A stretch of DNA of 64,000 bases from Nissolia schottii (Eukaryota; Streptophyta; Magnoliopsida; Fabales; Fabaceae), in the NCBI GenBank assembly GCA_003254905.1, contig QANU01031716.1:124001-188000 (forward strand). The letters are read 5' to 3'. Every line of letters starts with the position of its first letter. Position 1 is the stretch's first letter. The notes under the pieces are model-generated. The model saw only the letters and a program-made list of their open reading frames with translations, searched no databases and was not told where the DNA came from. Positions 11,401-23,542 of the stretch are shown one piece after another. A program made the position numbers and the translations under genes.

Positions 11401-14400
11401 AAAATATGTGTTCAAACGACGCACACAAGGGCATCAGATTCAAAATGAACTCGAGATCAAGCTCCCGGCCCTAAAAAGTCTTGGACTAGGCGGAAATTCC
11501 AAAATGATTAGTATTTGCCCTCAATATTGTTTTGCAACGTGGCCATCTTTGAGCGACTTTAATTTCAGAAATTGTCCAGAGTTTGACATGATGTCTGTCA
11601 ATACTTTTGAGGTGGGTAAAGAGCGTGTGACACATTATTAAAATTACTACTTCTTAAAAGTTTAGTCTTTTGTTGTCTTTCTTTGTCTGCTATACTCATT
11701 TTTTTTTGTGCATTTCCTATTTAGGTCTCGCATATGGTGATATGGAGCAGCTCCAAAATAGAAAGTATATTTAGGCTTGACGGGGCTGACAAAATTGGAC
11801 AGCTAGTTAGCTTACGGGAACAACACCTAGATTTGTCGGATCTAGACCAGATGAAGTATATTTGTGTGGGTTTGAAAACTTCTTTCACCTTCCAAAATCT
11901 CCAGACATTACTAATAACGAGATGTGAAAAGTTGGAGGTGATCTTTCCTGCTTCTGTTTTGAGAAGCCTACCAGAGTTGCAGAATCTAGAGATAACAGAA
12001 TGCCTAGAGTTAAAGCAGATCATTGAAGAGGATGGCATGGAAAATCAGAAATTGTCAAACCTTGTTTGTTCCCAGCCATGCTTCCCAAAGCTATTAGTAC
12101 TTGTCGTCAGCAAATGCGACAACTTGAAACGTTTATTTAGTGTCTCTGCATCTAATGACCTTCCCAACCTAGAGTTACTCACCATAGATGGAGCTAGTAA
12201 GCCAGAAGAATTGATAGGTTGTGAACAAGGACAAGGTGATGAGATAGGAAATGTGAAAGTTGAGTTACCAACACTCAAACTTCTAGTGTTAGCACACTTG
12301 TCTAACCTTTGCCAAGGGATTGAGTTGCCCACTTCAACAACTCGTGTTGTCTGCGGTTGTCCAAAACTCCCTTTGACTTCATCAGTTGCCACACCTGAAG
12401 AGTTAGAGGAAAAACTACAATTGTATGAAGGTAATACTATAATATGCATTGCATGATGGTTTTATATTTCTTTATATGATTTCCTTATGATAAGGTACTC
12501 TTCTCCCAGACACGACTCTATTATGGTGGATTTACATTTTTGAGTCTTTGACAAAGAATTACAAACTGAGGTCTTTATGTTTTATTTTTTTGTGTGTGTG
12601 TGTTGGTTGTGTGCTCTTTTCCCTCTCCATTAGATTTTGTCAAACTGGGTTTTCCCTTGAAAATGTTTTAATGAGGCATGACATGCATGGGCCATGTAAT
12701 GTGGGAGTCACAGTGGGTGGTTATGTGGATCTACTTGCTTGCCTTATTTGGGCTTATGCCTTTCTTTCAAATATCAAATAAAAAAAAATGTTGCTCTAAC
12801 AATGTGCATGAAAATGCAGTTACAAAAAAAATTAAAATTGTAACTTCTTAATTTGTCATGTAAATTTTACATCGAATATTCATATTTGAATTAAGTCCTC
12901 CATTATTTGCTACTGCCTAGATTTGAGGCAAATCTCCTCTCACCCAGCAACGCATTGAAGTTTTCTTACTAGCTATTCTACAGTCTTCATTCAGCATAAA
13001 ATCTCACAGATTTTTTTTAGCATGCTTCTTCATATGAGAGCACTTTTGAAGCATGACTAATTGAAGTACTAAGAATGGTGAAGTAAAGATTACGATCACT
13101 AGGACATAAAGTCACCATAGGAATGTTGAGCTATTTTGTTATATTATTCAACTATGTATGTTGTTTTATATCTAAGGTTGAACGTTGAAGATGCATTTTT
13201 GATGCTATGAGTTTCACTATCTAATGGATTCCCTGATCAATATATTTTTGGAAACAGGTAGAGTTTACTATAAACGGTGGGAGATACTCTGCATTGCTCA
13301 CAAAGCAATTATATCACATCCGGTCTTTACATCAGGAGATACTGGAGTTAAAAATCTTGAAGGGTCTATAATACAAAAGCCACCTGGAGAAATCGAGAGT
13401 ACCATTGAAATTCCTCAGGTAAATAATGTAATACAAACCTACATTCTATCAAAGATGAAATAGTTGATGTAGAAAACAAGAGACCAAGAAACATTGAAAA
13501 TATTATTTTATAGACAATTTGCAGAAAAAAGATCCAAAAAAAAAATACATTTGAATGACTATTCTTAAACATCCAGTAGGCATATAATCAAATCCAATAC
13601 AGACACTAAAAGTATAAATCTAGAACTAAATAATAATTCTGAAGGCAGAGTAAAACCCTCAATTATTGAGTAAACAACTTAAATTATACTTCATCGATCT
13701 ACTTATACATTCTGAATCAATAAGTGTATCTTATAAATAAACTACAAGTCTGCTACTTAATCTACTTGTGTTGTAAATTGTTGCAAATTTTTATGTAGCT
13801 GCTGTTATTAACACAAATAAAAGGAGACAACAAACGTAAAAGTTTGTCTTAGCTTAATGGCATGAATCACTGAAGTGGTTATGTTAATAATAGGTCATTG
13901 CTTGTAAGTAGCACACATTATCACTCTTCAATATCAAATGGATTTAAGTGGCTTGTCAATAAATATGATTTATTATAGAATTCAATTACTAAGCAACATG
14001 TCTTTTGGAATTGCAGAGCATTGAAGGAACAGATACGACCACTATTGGAGAGGTTTCGACATCAATGAAACCAACATTACCAACTTTTGGTTCAGAACTA
14101 TCAACTTCTCTACCTTTGGGTGTAAGTTTATAAATTACTTAGCTAACAAACTAGTGTAAGATATAGTAAGACCAATGCCTTTACATACTTGTTCAATATT
14201 TAAATTAGAAGTTGGTGGATCAAGAATCAATCATGGAACCAAGTTTTCTGGACCAAATACATGAGCTTGGAGAAACAGTAGTAAACATTGTAGTTGCTGA
14301 AATAACTATTACAACTCCGCATGATGATTCATTAAATTATAGAAGAATGGCCATTTCATTTCAAATACATGATGTCAAACCAACTAAAACATATTCTACC

Positions 14401-16790
14401 TTTTGTGATGTTTAGAGTATTGGGGACAAAATAAAAGAAAGCATTCAGGAGGGTTCTATACCAGAGGAGACAACGAAAGCAACCATGCCAGCTGACACAG
14501 AAGGCAATGATGGTTTGGATGTTGTGGTTGCGACTCACACCACCGAGACAGGAAGTTTGCAGTGCCAGAAGATGCAGAATGTTGATGATAGTATCCAAGA
14601 AGGGTCTAACTTGATAGCATCTAGAGTTGAAAATCCTGACGAGTCTGTAATACAAAAGCCACTTGGAGAAACTGAAAGTACCATTGAGATTCCACAGGTA
14701 AATAAGGTAATACATACCTTCTTCCTACATAATTGGTACCATTGTCCAGTTACAATAATTCTCTTGATTATTATGTGGTAACATTACAACTTGTCTATGG
14801 ATACAATTTATGATAGAGCACAATAACATCACTAATTTGATCCAAATAACTGGCCCTATATAATAAGTTTTGGTTATTATATGCTACCCTGTGTATGAAA
14901 AAAAACTCAAAAGGATCTTAATATATAAAGTAGCAATCCAGCCCTCTAATTGAGAATAAAGAAGTAGCACATCAGCAGGGCAATCACTTATTTTTCCCTT
15001 TCAAATGGCATGGTGCTGGTATGCTTATTGTTACTTTTTCAATGGGAATTGAGCTATACTAGAAAATTACATTTCTTTTGGTTTTGCGTAGAGTATTAAG
15101 AGAGGCAATGAAGAAAGAGCTACATCACATAATGCCGAGATAGTAACTTTGTCAATTCATTCTGAATCATCTAGCCCAATGCCAGGCCAATCTATTACTA
15201 CTCACCATAAATCATATCCACATGTAAGTTTATGGTATGCTATTGTCATTTCCAGCATTTTCTTCAACTAGTTTACCACAGAAGTGCAATTAAGAAATTT
15301 TAAAGCCTGAATATGTTACTATCATAATATCACACTCATAATTTAACTTATACTTCTTACACTTCTATCCAAAGTTGCTAGGAGAAAATTATTGCTTAGC
15401 ACATTGTGTGAGTCTAGTGCTAATGTATTTCTGTTACTCTTTTTCTTTCTTATTCTTCCCGTATTCAAATTAGGCTCATCCAAAGTGAGATATTTTGTGA
15501 ATGCTTATTCTTATTGCTACTGCTAATGCTTAGCAATTTTTTTGTGAATATGTTACTAATTTCAGATAAAGTTAGACTAATGCCTTTTCATGATTGTTCA
15601 ATATTTAAATTTGGTGGATCAGGAGTCAAACACAGAACCAAGTTTGCTGGAACAAAGACATGAGCTTGGAGAAAAACTTGTAATCACTATAGTTGCCGAT
15701 ATAACTTCTCATGATGTTTCATTAATTTATGAAAGATCAAAGACATGATATCAGATCAACTATAACATGTTCTTCCTTCTTGTGATGCACAGGGCATTGA
15801 AGACAAAAGAAAAGAAAATGTTCAAGAGGGTTCTCTATCAAAGGAGACTATGAAAGCAAGTATGCTAGCTGACACAGAAGGCAATAATGGTTTGAATGTT
15901 GTGGTTGCGACTCACACAGAGACAGGAACTTTGCAGTGCCAGAAGATGCAGAATGTCGGTGATAGTATCCAAGACAGGTCTAACTCGATGGATAAAGAAG
16001 GTGAAATAGGTGTTGTTTCTAATGGCAGCATCGATATTAATCCAGGTTAGTAGTATTCTCCTTTCCATGCTTCCTGCATGTTTTAAAAAAAGGGTGTTTA
16101 GAGCAATTTTTGCAAGAAATTGCTTGCCAGAGAAGGATTAATGATGTGACATATGCATTGATTATTGGATAAATTGGTGGGATATATATTATTTTATTCC
16201 ATCTAATGACTACAAATTGTGGCATTTTTTTGAGGCTTCATAGCAATGCTAGTGTGTGTGTGTGTGTATATATATCTGCCTATTACTACTTTTAACACTT
16301 TGGAGCATGTGCAGATACTAGTAGCAGCCATTCATTGATCGTAGCAGAATTGGGAGCATTTAAGCACTCTGCTGATCTGGATGATGCACAAATTGCTCTG
16401 CTTGCTGAAGCAATAGCAGTGTATCCTCATCTTTGGAAAGTTCTTGACAAGTTTAGCACGCGGTTTCAAGCTTGGATGTTGAAGACTTTAGTGGATATGT
16501 TGTTCTTCCTTCGGAATGAGAGCGTCGTTAGTGTCACTCCTCAACGAGAAAAGGAGTTCCTGAAACTATGCGATGAAGCTGTTCAACTTGGATTTGATAA
16601 GCCATGGGTTGGTGAAATGCGTCAGCGTGTTATGGTAAGGGATCGCGGGGTGGACCACGCACATGCAGAACTCAGGGAGCTTCTCAAGATGCATGATCAA
16701 CTAACCCAAGAACTTTGCAAGATAAAGAATAAAATTGACAGTCTTCAGCATTTTGTTGATTCTCAGAAGAACTGTTTTGATTTTCTGTGA
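8429..16790 (+). CDS. Intact CC-NBS-LRR resistance protein with linker exons and C-terminal helical tail domain
   Basis: This is a full-length RPS2/RPS5-like receptor. The exon model is 8429-11611, 11725-12430, 13258-13418, 14017-14121, 14209-14280, 14416-14697, 15092-15223, 15623-15679, 15793-16045 and 16315-16790, giving about 1,808 residues with all phases consistent. I chose ATG 8429 over an upstream ATG at 8357 because a conserved intron acceptor (ending 8397) lies between them. Motifs: P-loop GMGGCGKTT (about 181-189), kinase-2 ILLILDDVW (about 259-267), RNBS-B VLITTR, GLPVAIA (about 348), RNBS-D LLLCSVFPED and MHDLVRD (about 479). All look functional, so it may be an active ATP-switch immune receptor. 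LRRs run to about residue 1296 and include a 71-residue tandem duplication. Eight small exons then lead to the tail domain, from about residue 1651 to 1808. Exon 8 and the last exon use shifted acceptors. The linker exon set is internally duplicated. Confidence 0.82.
11021..11446 (+). repeat. 213-bp in-frame tandem duplication in the LRR exon
   Basis: Two adjacent 213-bp units (11021-11233 and 11234-11446) each encode about 71 residues starting LEDEE and ending at or near GHQIQN. They differ at only a few positions. The partial NLR at 1-5027 has one such unit. It adds LRR units to the intact receptor without shifting the frame. Confidence 0.85.
12431..13257 (+). other. Intron 2 of the intact NLR
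   Basis: This 827-bp intron is homologous to the 637-bp intron at 2609-3245 of the upstream NLR, mainly in its second half. The extra length includes an insertion-like stretch at about 12,540-12,790 with a TG-rich run. I see no gene in it. Confidence 0.6.
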
Positions 16791-17008
16791 TTTGGATCTT
16801 TTGTCATGATCATAATAATAATAAAACTGTTGTTGTTGTTATTTCCCCTCGTTTGAAACATATTTGTGTTATTACTATGGAACCTTCAGTTTCTGACTTT
16901 GATTTCATTGAATTGTTTCTTTGGCACAAAATAAAGCTGTATAGTGGTTTACCCAAAAATAAAAAATGCTGGCTACCTATTGTGCTTTTGTGGCAACTAT
17001 TAGCATTG
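16791..17008 (+). other. 3' flank of the intact NLR
   Basis: The sequence after the stop resembles the flanks after the other tail exons (5028 on, 25,051 on, 36,660 on). It is cut off at 17,013 by the LTR insertion and resumes at 19,762, where the flank similarity to 5200-5300 continues. Confidence 0.6.
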
Positions 17009-17013
17009 TTTTG

Positions 17014-19761
17014 TGTAACAACCCAAGTTTTTCCTTCGCTAAAATTCCGCTTAATAAATAATTAAGAACATGTTAATAAGGAAAAGATGAGATAGAAATG
17101 AAGTAAAATTCGAAGAATTTATTTAATGTCTATCGTATTAGGCAAAAATAATAATTTTGCGATCTCGTAACGTTTGGTGACGTTTGGGTTAGTATTAGGC
17201 TATTTTTAGAACTTAAGTGTGACTCAAAGGAGTCTGTAAAATACACTAATATGAAAATAATGTGAGAATATTTCAAGAAAAATTTAAATATGAACAAGGA
17301 AAATTTCTAGGTCACAACGGTATGTCCGAAATAATTTTAGGACGTCCGGAGATAAAGAATTCATGAACCAACATGACATACAACTCATTAAGGGTAAAAT
17401 TGGAATTAATTAGGGCCAAGGGATTAAAACCCTTGGGCAGCCCTCTTCTCCCCACGAGAAACACACATCCAAACCCCCCAAATTCATTTCCTTTCTTCTT
17501 CCAAGGAAGTCCCAAAACCCTAAAGCCATCCAAGCTCCAAAGCTCATCATCCTCATCCATCTTCATCTTCCTTAAGCTCTCTTAGTTTCTAAATCATAGA
17601 CATAGCAAGGAGAAGCACAATCAAGTAAGAGGATTTTCTTCTTCTTGGGTGAATCAAAGTTTCCATAACCTAGGTTTTCTAATTATTCCAAGGTTTTTAT
17701 TTTAGGGTAAAAGGAAACTTCAAGCAAGCAATCAAGCTCAATTTCATCCTTTTTCCATCACTAGGAAGCCCTCTAAGAGGTGGGTAACTCTAGTTTTCTC
17801 ACCTCCTTGGTGATTGGATGTGTTTATGTGTGTATGTGTAGGTTTCTATGTATGTTTGTTTATGTTTGCCTATGTATGTTAGAATTTTGGTTAGAATAGG
17901 GATGATTGATTATGTACTTATGTATGTGTGTGGATGTTTCTATGCATGTATGTCTTGATGTGGTTATGTATGTATGTGATGATGCTTAAGTGTAGGTGTA
18001 TGTTGGATAAATTGCTAGAAATGATGTTAGGGTTAGGAAGATGACTCTGAAGGGTCCTGTGACCTGGACTAGATAGGTTTATTATGTATGGAATATGTGT
18101 AAAAGCTGTGGAATATGTGAAATATATGCAGTATGTGAAGAAGGTGTACTGAATCTGTGAATTACTCATAGTCTGTGATATAATATGTGTGGCATTTCAT
18201 GTATTCATGCTGAGTCAAGTTTAAAAGACTAGAAATAAATAGGAGATAACTAAAGATTCTGAAATACACCGTAGGGAACAAGTATGTCATGCTGCAGGTA
18301 CTGCAAATACTGAAAATGCTGAAAATGCTAAAAAAGGCTAAATGCCACATGCTGAAAAGGCCGTGATCACGAGAGCCATATGACAAGCCCATTTCAGTAG
18401 GTCGGATAGACATACTGAAGATGGAAGCCCGCCACAGGTGGTGTCGATATGGCATACCTGGAGGTGTGCGGTTACCACGCCTATGCATTGTCGTACGGGG
18501 GCAAGCTTAGGTGGGGGTACGATACCAGCCCACTGTCGAGGGGTCCTTAGGGGCACCCGACAGGTGGAAGCCCACCGCAGTAAGGTCTGGACAGTGTCGG
18601 CCTATACTAAGGGTGTGAGGTTATTCCGTCATACTAATGTCAACAGAGGACATTATTATGGTGGGAATAACACCTATTCTGTTATACTGCTATATTCTGT
18701 TATACTGCTGTATTCTGTTACACTGCTGTATTCTGTTATGCTGTTACTAGGTTATATTCTGCTAGACATGTTATGCAGCTCATTCTGTCATGGTTATGCT
18801 GAGAACTCTATGATATGTATTCTGTTGAATTCTGTCCTGTTGGTACTCTGCTAAATTCTGTATGTCTGTATTGGATGATGCAACGCCTATTCTGATGACT
18901 CTGTTATGCTGAATGTAATCTGATTACATGTTGTCCTTTAATTCAATTGGAATATATACTTCTGCTGTTATGCCGTACCGTCACCGAGCACGCTCAAGAC
19001 GGTTTATATGAAATATTAATCAGCACGAGAACGTAGTAAGCAAGAGTAGTACCCATGTCACATAATAATGCTGATAAAGCCGTTCAGATAGGCCAGATAA
19101 AAACTAGTAGGTTGTTTAGTATGTATGTTCACTAGAGATCTCTGAGCGGCCTGAAGTTCGACATAATCTGTTGCATGACTCAGGAACTAAGGTTATTCCA
19201 CTGAGAACCTACCGTTCTCATTCCCCACTTTTATGACTTCAGGTACTGATGATGATTTATGTTTTGAGGATGCTGATGTGCCGCCAGCAGAGCCATGAGC
19301 GGCCGTGACAGGATAGGGACATAGAGATAACTGGATGTTCAGATTTTGCCAAGGGTCTCTAGTAGCCCTTGTATTTTGATATGCTGTATTATGACTTATG
19401 TATTTTGATAGGAGGTAGTCTGACTTATGTATTCAGTACTCCAGTTTATGTACATGTGATGTATATGTATCTTACTTATTATGTATATACAGATATGTGA
19501 CTGGTATGATGGACCACCTAGATATATGTACTGGATGTGGTATTATCTGATAGGTGTACGTTTTGTTATATTGTTTATTCCGACGCATGGCTCTATTTTG
19601 ACCGTTATGTAAGGTAAGTGAAAAATTTAAAACAGGTCCCTACTTTCCTAAACAATTATTTTCAAAAGATAACTACGGGCTAAAGTATTCCGACCAAGTA
19701 GACAACAACCTAGTGAGCTTTGTTTACTACGTACGGGTAAACAGTTAGCTAGGGTGTTTCA
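17014..19761 (+). mobile_element. Solo LTR of an LTR retrotransposon (2,748 bp)
   Basis: The element begins TGTAACAACCC and ends GGGTGTTTCA, an imperfect terminal inverted repeat with TG...CA ends. It is flanked on both sides by the same 5 bases, TTTTG (17,009-17,013 and 19,762-19,766). Removing it rejoins flank sequence that matches the uninterrupted flank after the first NLR (near 5200). No second LTR, gag, protease or reverse transcriptase frame is visible, so it looks like a solo LTR left by recombination. It contains a GC-rich patch (about 18,420-18,620) and a short minisatellite. ORFs of up to 138 codons inside it are not convincing genes. Confidence 0.85.
18675..18746 (+). repeat. 18-bp minisatellite inside the solo LTR
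   Basis: Four tandem copies of an 18-base unit, TATTCTGTTATACTGCTG, with small changes. The copies start at 18,675, 18,693, 18,711 and 18,729. Confidence 0.85.
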
Positions 19762-19766
19762 TTTTG

Positions 19767-21298
19767 GATTTGGATTAGGAACTTATAATTATGCTGAAAC
19801 GTGTGCTTCTCCTTTTGTCTCAACCAAACTGGTTTGAATTGATTATGGGCATGCTCTTCAGTGATCTAAACATTCACACAAGCAAACGTTAGTTCACAAC
19901 TTCACATGAAACCATTTCAGCTAATGCCAAGAAAACCTGTGGCTACAAAGAAACATGAAGGCCACAACTCAAGGCAGAGCCTTATTGCCTGTGTTTTGAA
20001 TTTGGTGGTTGAGTTCTCATTCTGTAGCAGTGTATAATAAGCTACAGAGAGTTTTCTTTTGACAACTGCCAAATTCAGTAGATGAAAAAATTGCTACTTA
20101 AACCAACAATAAGGAAATTAATAAGGCTCTAGATTCGGTAATTGTGGTACTAGAATTGCTCTACGGTCACATTATTCTTCCTCCTGGCCAAATGGCCAAT
20201 GATCCTACACTATTCAAGAGGGCCTTTTGTGCTTTGAAGGAGTAAAGGTTAGTGCCGTTGGCTTCGCATTACCAGGCTTGGTGAACAATGTCGTGTAGAG
20301 GAACTGTGTGTGAATTTACTTGATATTCAACTAAAAATATTTGTAGTAAATTAATTAAAATCCTCTCAAAAATTATATTATCCTCTAAAATCACCTAATC
20401 CAAAACGAACGCTAATGTTTTTTTTCCATTGAAGACTTGCTTTTTCTTTCTTAACAGGTAAAAAAAAAAGAGAGAGAGAGATGCCATATTCTTTCCTTCT
20501 TTAATGTTAGAAAGTAAGGTATGTCAGCAAACAAAAAAGAGAGAGAGAAAGTAAAGGTATGGTGGGACAATGGAAGTGCGAAGCTTTTGTGTTCAAGGTC
20601 CAGAAAGCCCCAATGTTGGAGGTTGATGAGGTTGATTACTTTGTTCCCCGATTGGTGCTGGAGGAGTTTGGAGTGTGTCAAGCTTGTGTTGGAAAATCAA
20701 CAAAATTTAAGTTCTTTCAACACATAAAATTAGCTTTATTTTCTGTTTTCAGCAACAATGCATGCATACTACTGATGTTGGATTCTGCAGTATCCAGATG
20801 TGTTGATGCCTTGACTAGGCTTATTGCATGTTTTTCGTTTATTGTAGCATCTTAGGCTCCCACAGTTGTGCGGCTAACATGTCCAGGATACCCAACGCGT
20901 ACGTTTGGTATCAATTAAGATGGAAAATTAATTGAAATGAAATAATTTGATTTACAAATTAATTATTATGTTTAAAATAATTATATAAAAGGGAATTTGA
21001 ATTATTTTAAAAATTCATTCTTATGTTTGTAATTTATTAAAATATGAATTGATTTCATTTAGTTCTATTGGTTTACATTTTTACCCTTATTATATTATAT
21101 CTCACATTTTTTTCCTCTTCTTTGCTTTTTCACTTTTGTCGTATTTTTTAATTTTATTTTCATCAATTTTTATTATTTAAACTCATTTAATCTAACTAAT
21201 TATTTTTTTATTATTACTTTATTAAAAAAAATTACAAAAAGTATATGTTCATCATATCATTATTAACTTATTGTATGCTCATTTCCCTTCCATTCAGG
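19767..21298 (+). other. Duplicated flank upstream of the NBS fragment
   Basis: This carries the rest of the NLR 3' flank (19,767-20,080), the broken copy of the minus-strand gene's end (20,131-20,312), and the NLR-upstream block at about 20,668-20,830. An AT-rich stretch follows to the acceptor that ends at 21,298. No intact gene is seen. Confidence 0.55.
20131..20312 (-). pseudogene. Broken 3'-end copy of the small minus-strand gene at 26,368-27,323
   Basis: The plus-strand sequence from ATTCTTCCTCCTGGC to GTAGAGGAACTG closely matches about 26,310-26,470, which is the 3' UTR and the last coding part of the minus-strand gene. Indels break the frame and the rest of the gene is missing. It marks the right edge of an NLR-tail duplication block that reached into the neighbouring gene. 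Confidence 0.75.
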
Positions 21299-22107
21299 GG
21301 AATTAAGCTGCATTTGGTGGGGGAAAATGATGGATACTCAACTTTCTAGCTCTTGTTTTGCAACAAAGTTTGTACGCTATCCTTGTTGCTTCATTTGGTG
21401 CCAATTGTTCATGCGTGGTTGGAGCATACCCTTTCAAAGGCAGCGTGGAAGAATTACTCAAAGAAATAGAGACGAGAGAAAAATAAGTGTTGTTGTTTTG
21501 TCCGTTATCCGAATTGGATTTGGAGATAACGACTGGCCAAGAAGTCAGCAAGGAAAAAAGTGGACATGTATATAAGACGTGGTAGCATCTCCCAACACGC
21601 AGAATCTCTCTGCCGAAAAATCTTTGAAGTTTTGCAGTTAAAAAAGATGCTTTCGAGAAACTTACGAAAGCGCTGAAAGATGACAAAGTTTCCATGATTG
21701 GATTGTATGACATGGGTAGCTGCCGTAAAACTATGATGGCAATGGAACTTAAGAGGACTGTTGAAGAATGAGGTGCATTTTGTTACGGTTTCTAATCATA
21801 ATAAGGTTGAAGTGTGAAACATTCATGATAAAATTGCAAAGGTGGTACACGGTCCACTTAAAAGAAAGGATGAAAGTGATAAGAGAGTAAAAGAATTCCG
21901 CACAAGATTAACTCTTGAACACGAGAATACGTGATTCTTGATGATGTATGGCAAGAGCTTGATTTTGATGCCATCGGAATCCCTTTCATCGAAAATCATA
22001 AAAATTTTAAGGTTCTCATCACCACGCGATTAAGATTGGTTTGTACTGTGATGAAGTGTCAAAAAAAAATTTCTTTTATCAATCTTAACTGATTAAGAAG
22101 GTTGGGA
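21299..22107 (+). pseudogene. Decayed CC-NBS fragment of an NLR gene
   Basis: The segment aligns with about 8398-9375 of the intact NLR, from the leader-intron acceptor to just after the RNBS-B region. The start ATGGATACTCAA is kept, but part of the coiled-coil is deleted. There are several frameshifts and stops, and the P-loop has decayed to DMGSCRKTM. The kinase-2 core (GATGATGTATGG) is still readable. Homology ends near 22,107, so no ARC or LRR part remains. The next gene downstream begins with unrelated leader sequence. Confidence 0.88.
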
Positions 22108-22652
22108 TATTTTTTTAAAGTTAGTCGTCACTCCAATATTATTTATGATTTTGCTCATTTGTCGCCAGGCCAAGTTTGCAATTTCAACTATCAAACTCAT
22201 GCATTACCTCATTAATCTTTCTGAGGATGAAGAAATAAAGCCCCACTTGATGGGCCGGCCCCATGGCTCTCTCCTTTCAGCCCAACCACAATCAACAGCC
22301 CTAAGCCCTCAATATTTGTCACTCACGGGCCTTTTTAAGCCCCAGCATCCCAAAAGCCCCATAAACATAGGGCACGGGCCGGGTTATCCTAGGGCTGGCC
22401 CTCTCTCAAGTCTCAGACTCTCTCAGTCAACCCCTCATCTCCGTTCCCCTCTCCTCTCAAGTAGCCATTGCTCACCCTCCGTCGCTCGCCGCCACGTCAA
22501 ACCGGTTCTCACAGAGAACATAGGTACAAGGAAATCCAGCTTTTAACAGGGTTCATTTTTTACATTTCCAATTTTAGATGCTGATATGCTTATTGAATTG
22601 AATTAGGTGCAAATGTGAAATCAACATCAGAAATGTATTGGTTAACCCACAA

Positions 22653-22687
22653 TGATCATGGTATACTTTGATCATATACCATGATCA
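22653..22687. repeat. 12-bp perfect inverted repeat (hairpin)
   Basis: TGATCATGGTAT (22,653-22,664) and ATACCATGATCA (22,676-22,687) are exact reverse complements separated by 11 bases. No run of T follows, and no function is evident. Confidence 0.7.
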
Positions 22688-23330
22688 AGTAAGGTTTAAA
22701 TCTGGTAAAGTAATTTTTAGGGTTTATAGCATATGAAGCTTCTTTTCATTACATATATTTCAATTTTGTTGTTTTTTATAAGTTGCTATGTTCTTTTGTA
22801 GCAGAGAACCGAGAGTACTTGAAGCCGAAAGGAAGATTTGAGTCGGTTTATTTCAGGTGACTTCACAGAAAGCACATATTAGAATATGTAGAGATCAGTG
22901 GAGGAAAATAAGGAGAGCAATTGATCCTTAAAGCACAAATCAGAAAATTGTGGAACTCCTGGTTGGTATGATGCTTCGAAATTTAAATTTAAATATACTG
23001 TGTGTGTAGAATGTTTCACTGGAAATTGTTTGTATATTGCACTTGTGTGTTCCTCCAATGTCCAAAGGAGTGGCTCAATAATTTAGATTCTTCTAGAAAA
23101 TAGCTACCGCAACCAACTATGTGTTTCTTCGGTAGTCAAAGACAAAGTGATCTTTAGTTAATCTAAAAATTGAAATGCAAGAAGCTCAGTTAGTAGAACC
23201 ATCAAACAAACCAGAGAAGATTATAGAGCAGAAACTACAGCTTTTGTGGCTTATCGGTCACTATTTCATTTTGTTCTCCAGGTGCATACTTGGTTGTGGT
23301 AAATGTTACCATGCTCAAGTCATGTACTTA

Positions 23331-23542
23331 TGCTGCGTTTTGGTATTAGAGACAGGACAAGGAGACAGAGACACAGGAATAGAGGCAGAGAAAATTGATG
23401 CCCCTCTAGCTCTGATTTTGTGCCTCCTTAGGCAAACATTTATTGTCTCATCTGTCTCAACTTCAACGAGTTATAGAAAATACAGGAATTTCTATCCCTA
23501 TTTCTCTGTATCCTTGTCATGTCCCTAGTACTAAACGCAACC
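23331..23542 (+). mobile_element. MITE-like inverted-repeat element, copy 1
   Basis: About 212 bp with imperfect terminal inverted repeats: left TGCTGCGTTTTGGTATTAGA, right end reading in reverse GGTTGCGTTTAGTACTAGGG. It is flanked by TTA on both sides (23,328-23,330 and 23,543-23,545), as expected for a PIF/Harbinger (Tourist-like) element. A related copy lies at about 32,963-33,162. Confidence 0.6.

Noticed and set aside
18438..18854. 138-codon ORF in the solo LTR
   Set aside because: It spans the 18-bp minisatellite and LTR-type sequence with no protein domain.
22145..22546. 133-codon ORF in the GC island
   Set aside because: It is Pro/Ser-rich with no recognisable domain, lies between a pseudogene and a leader intron, and looks like untranslated leader.
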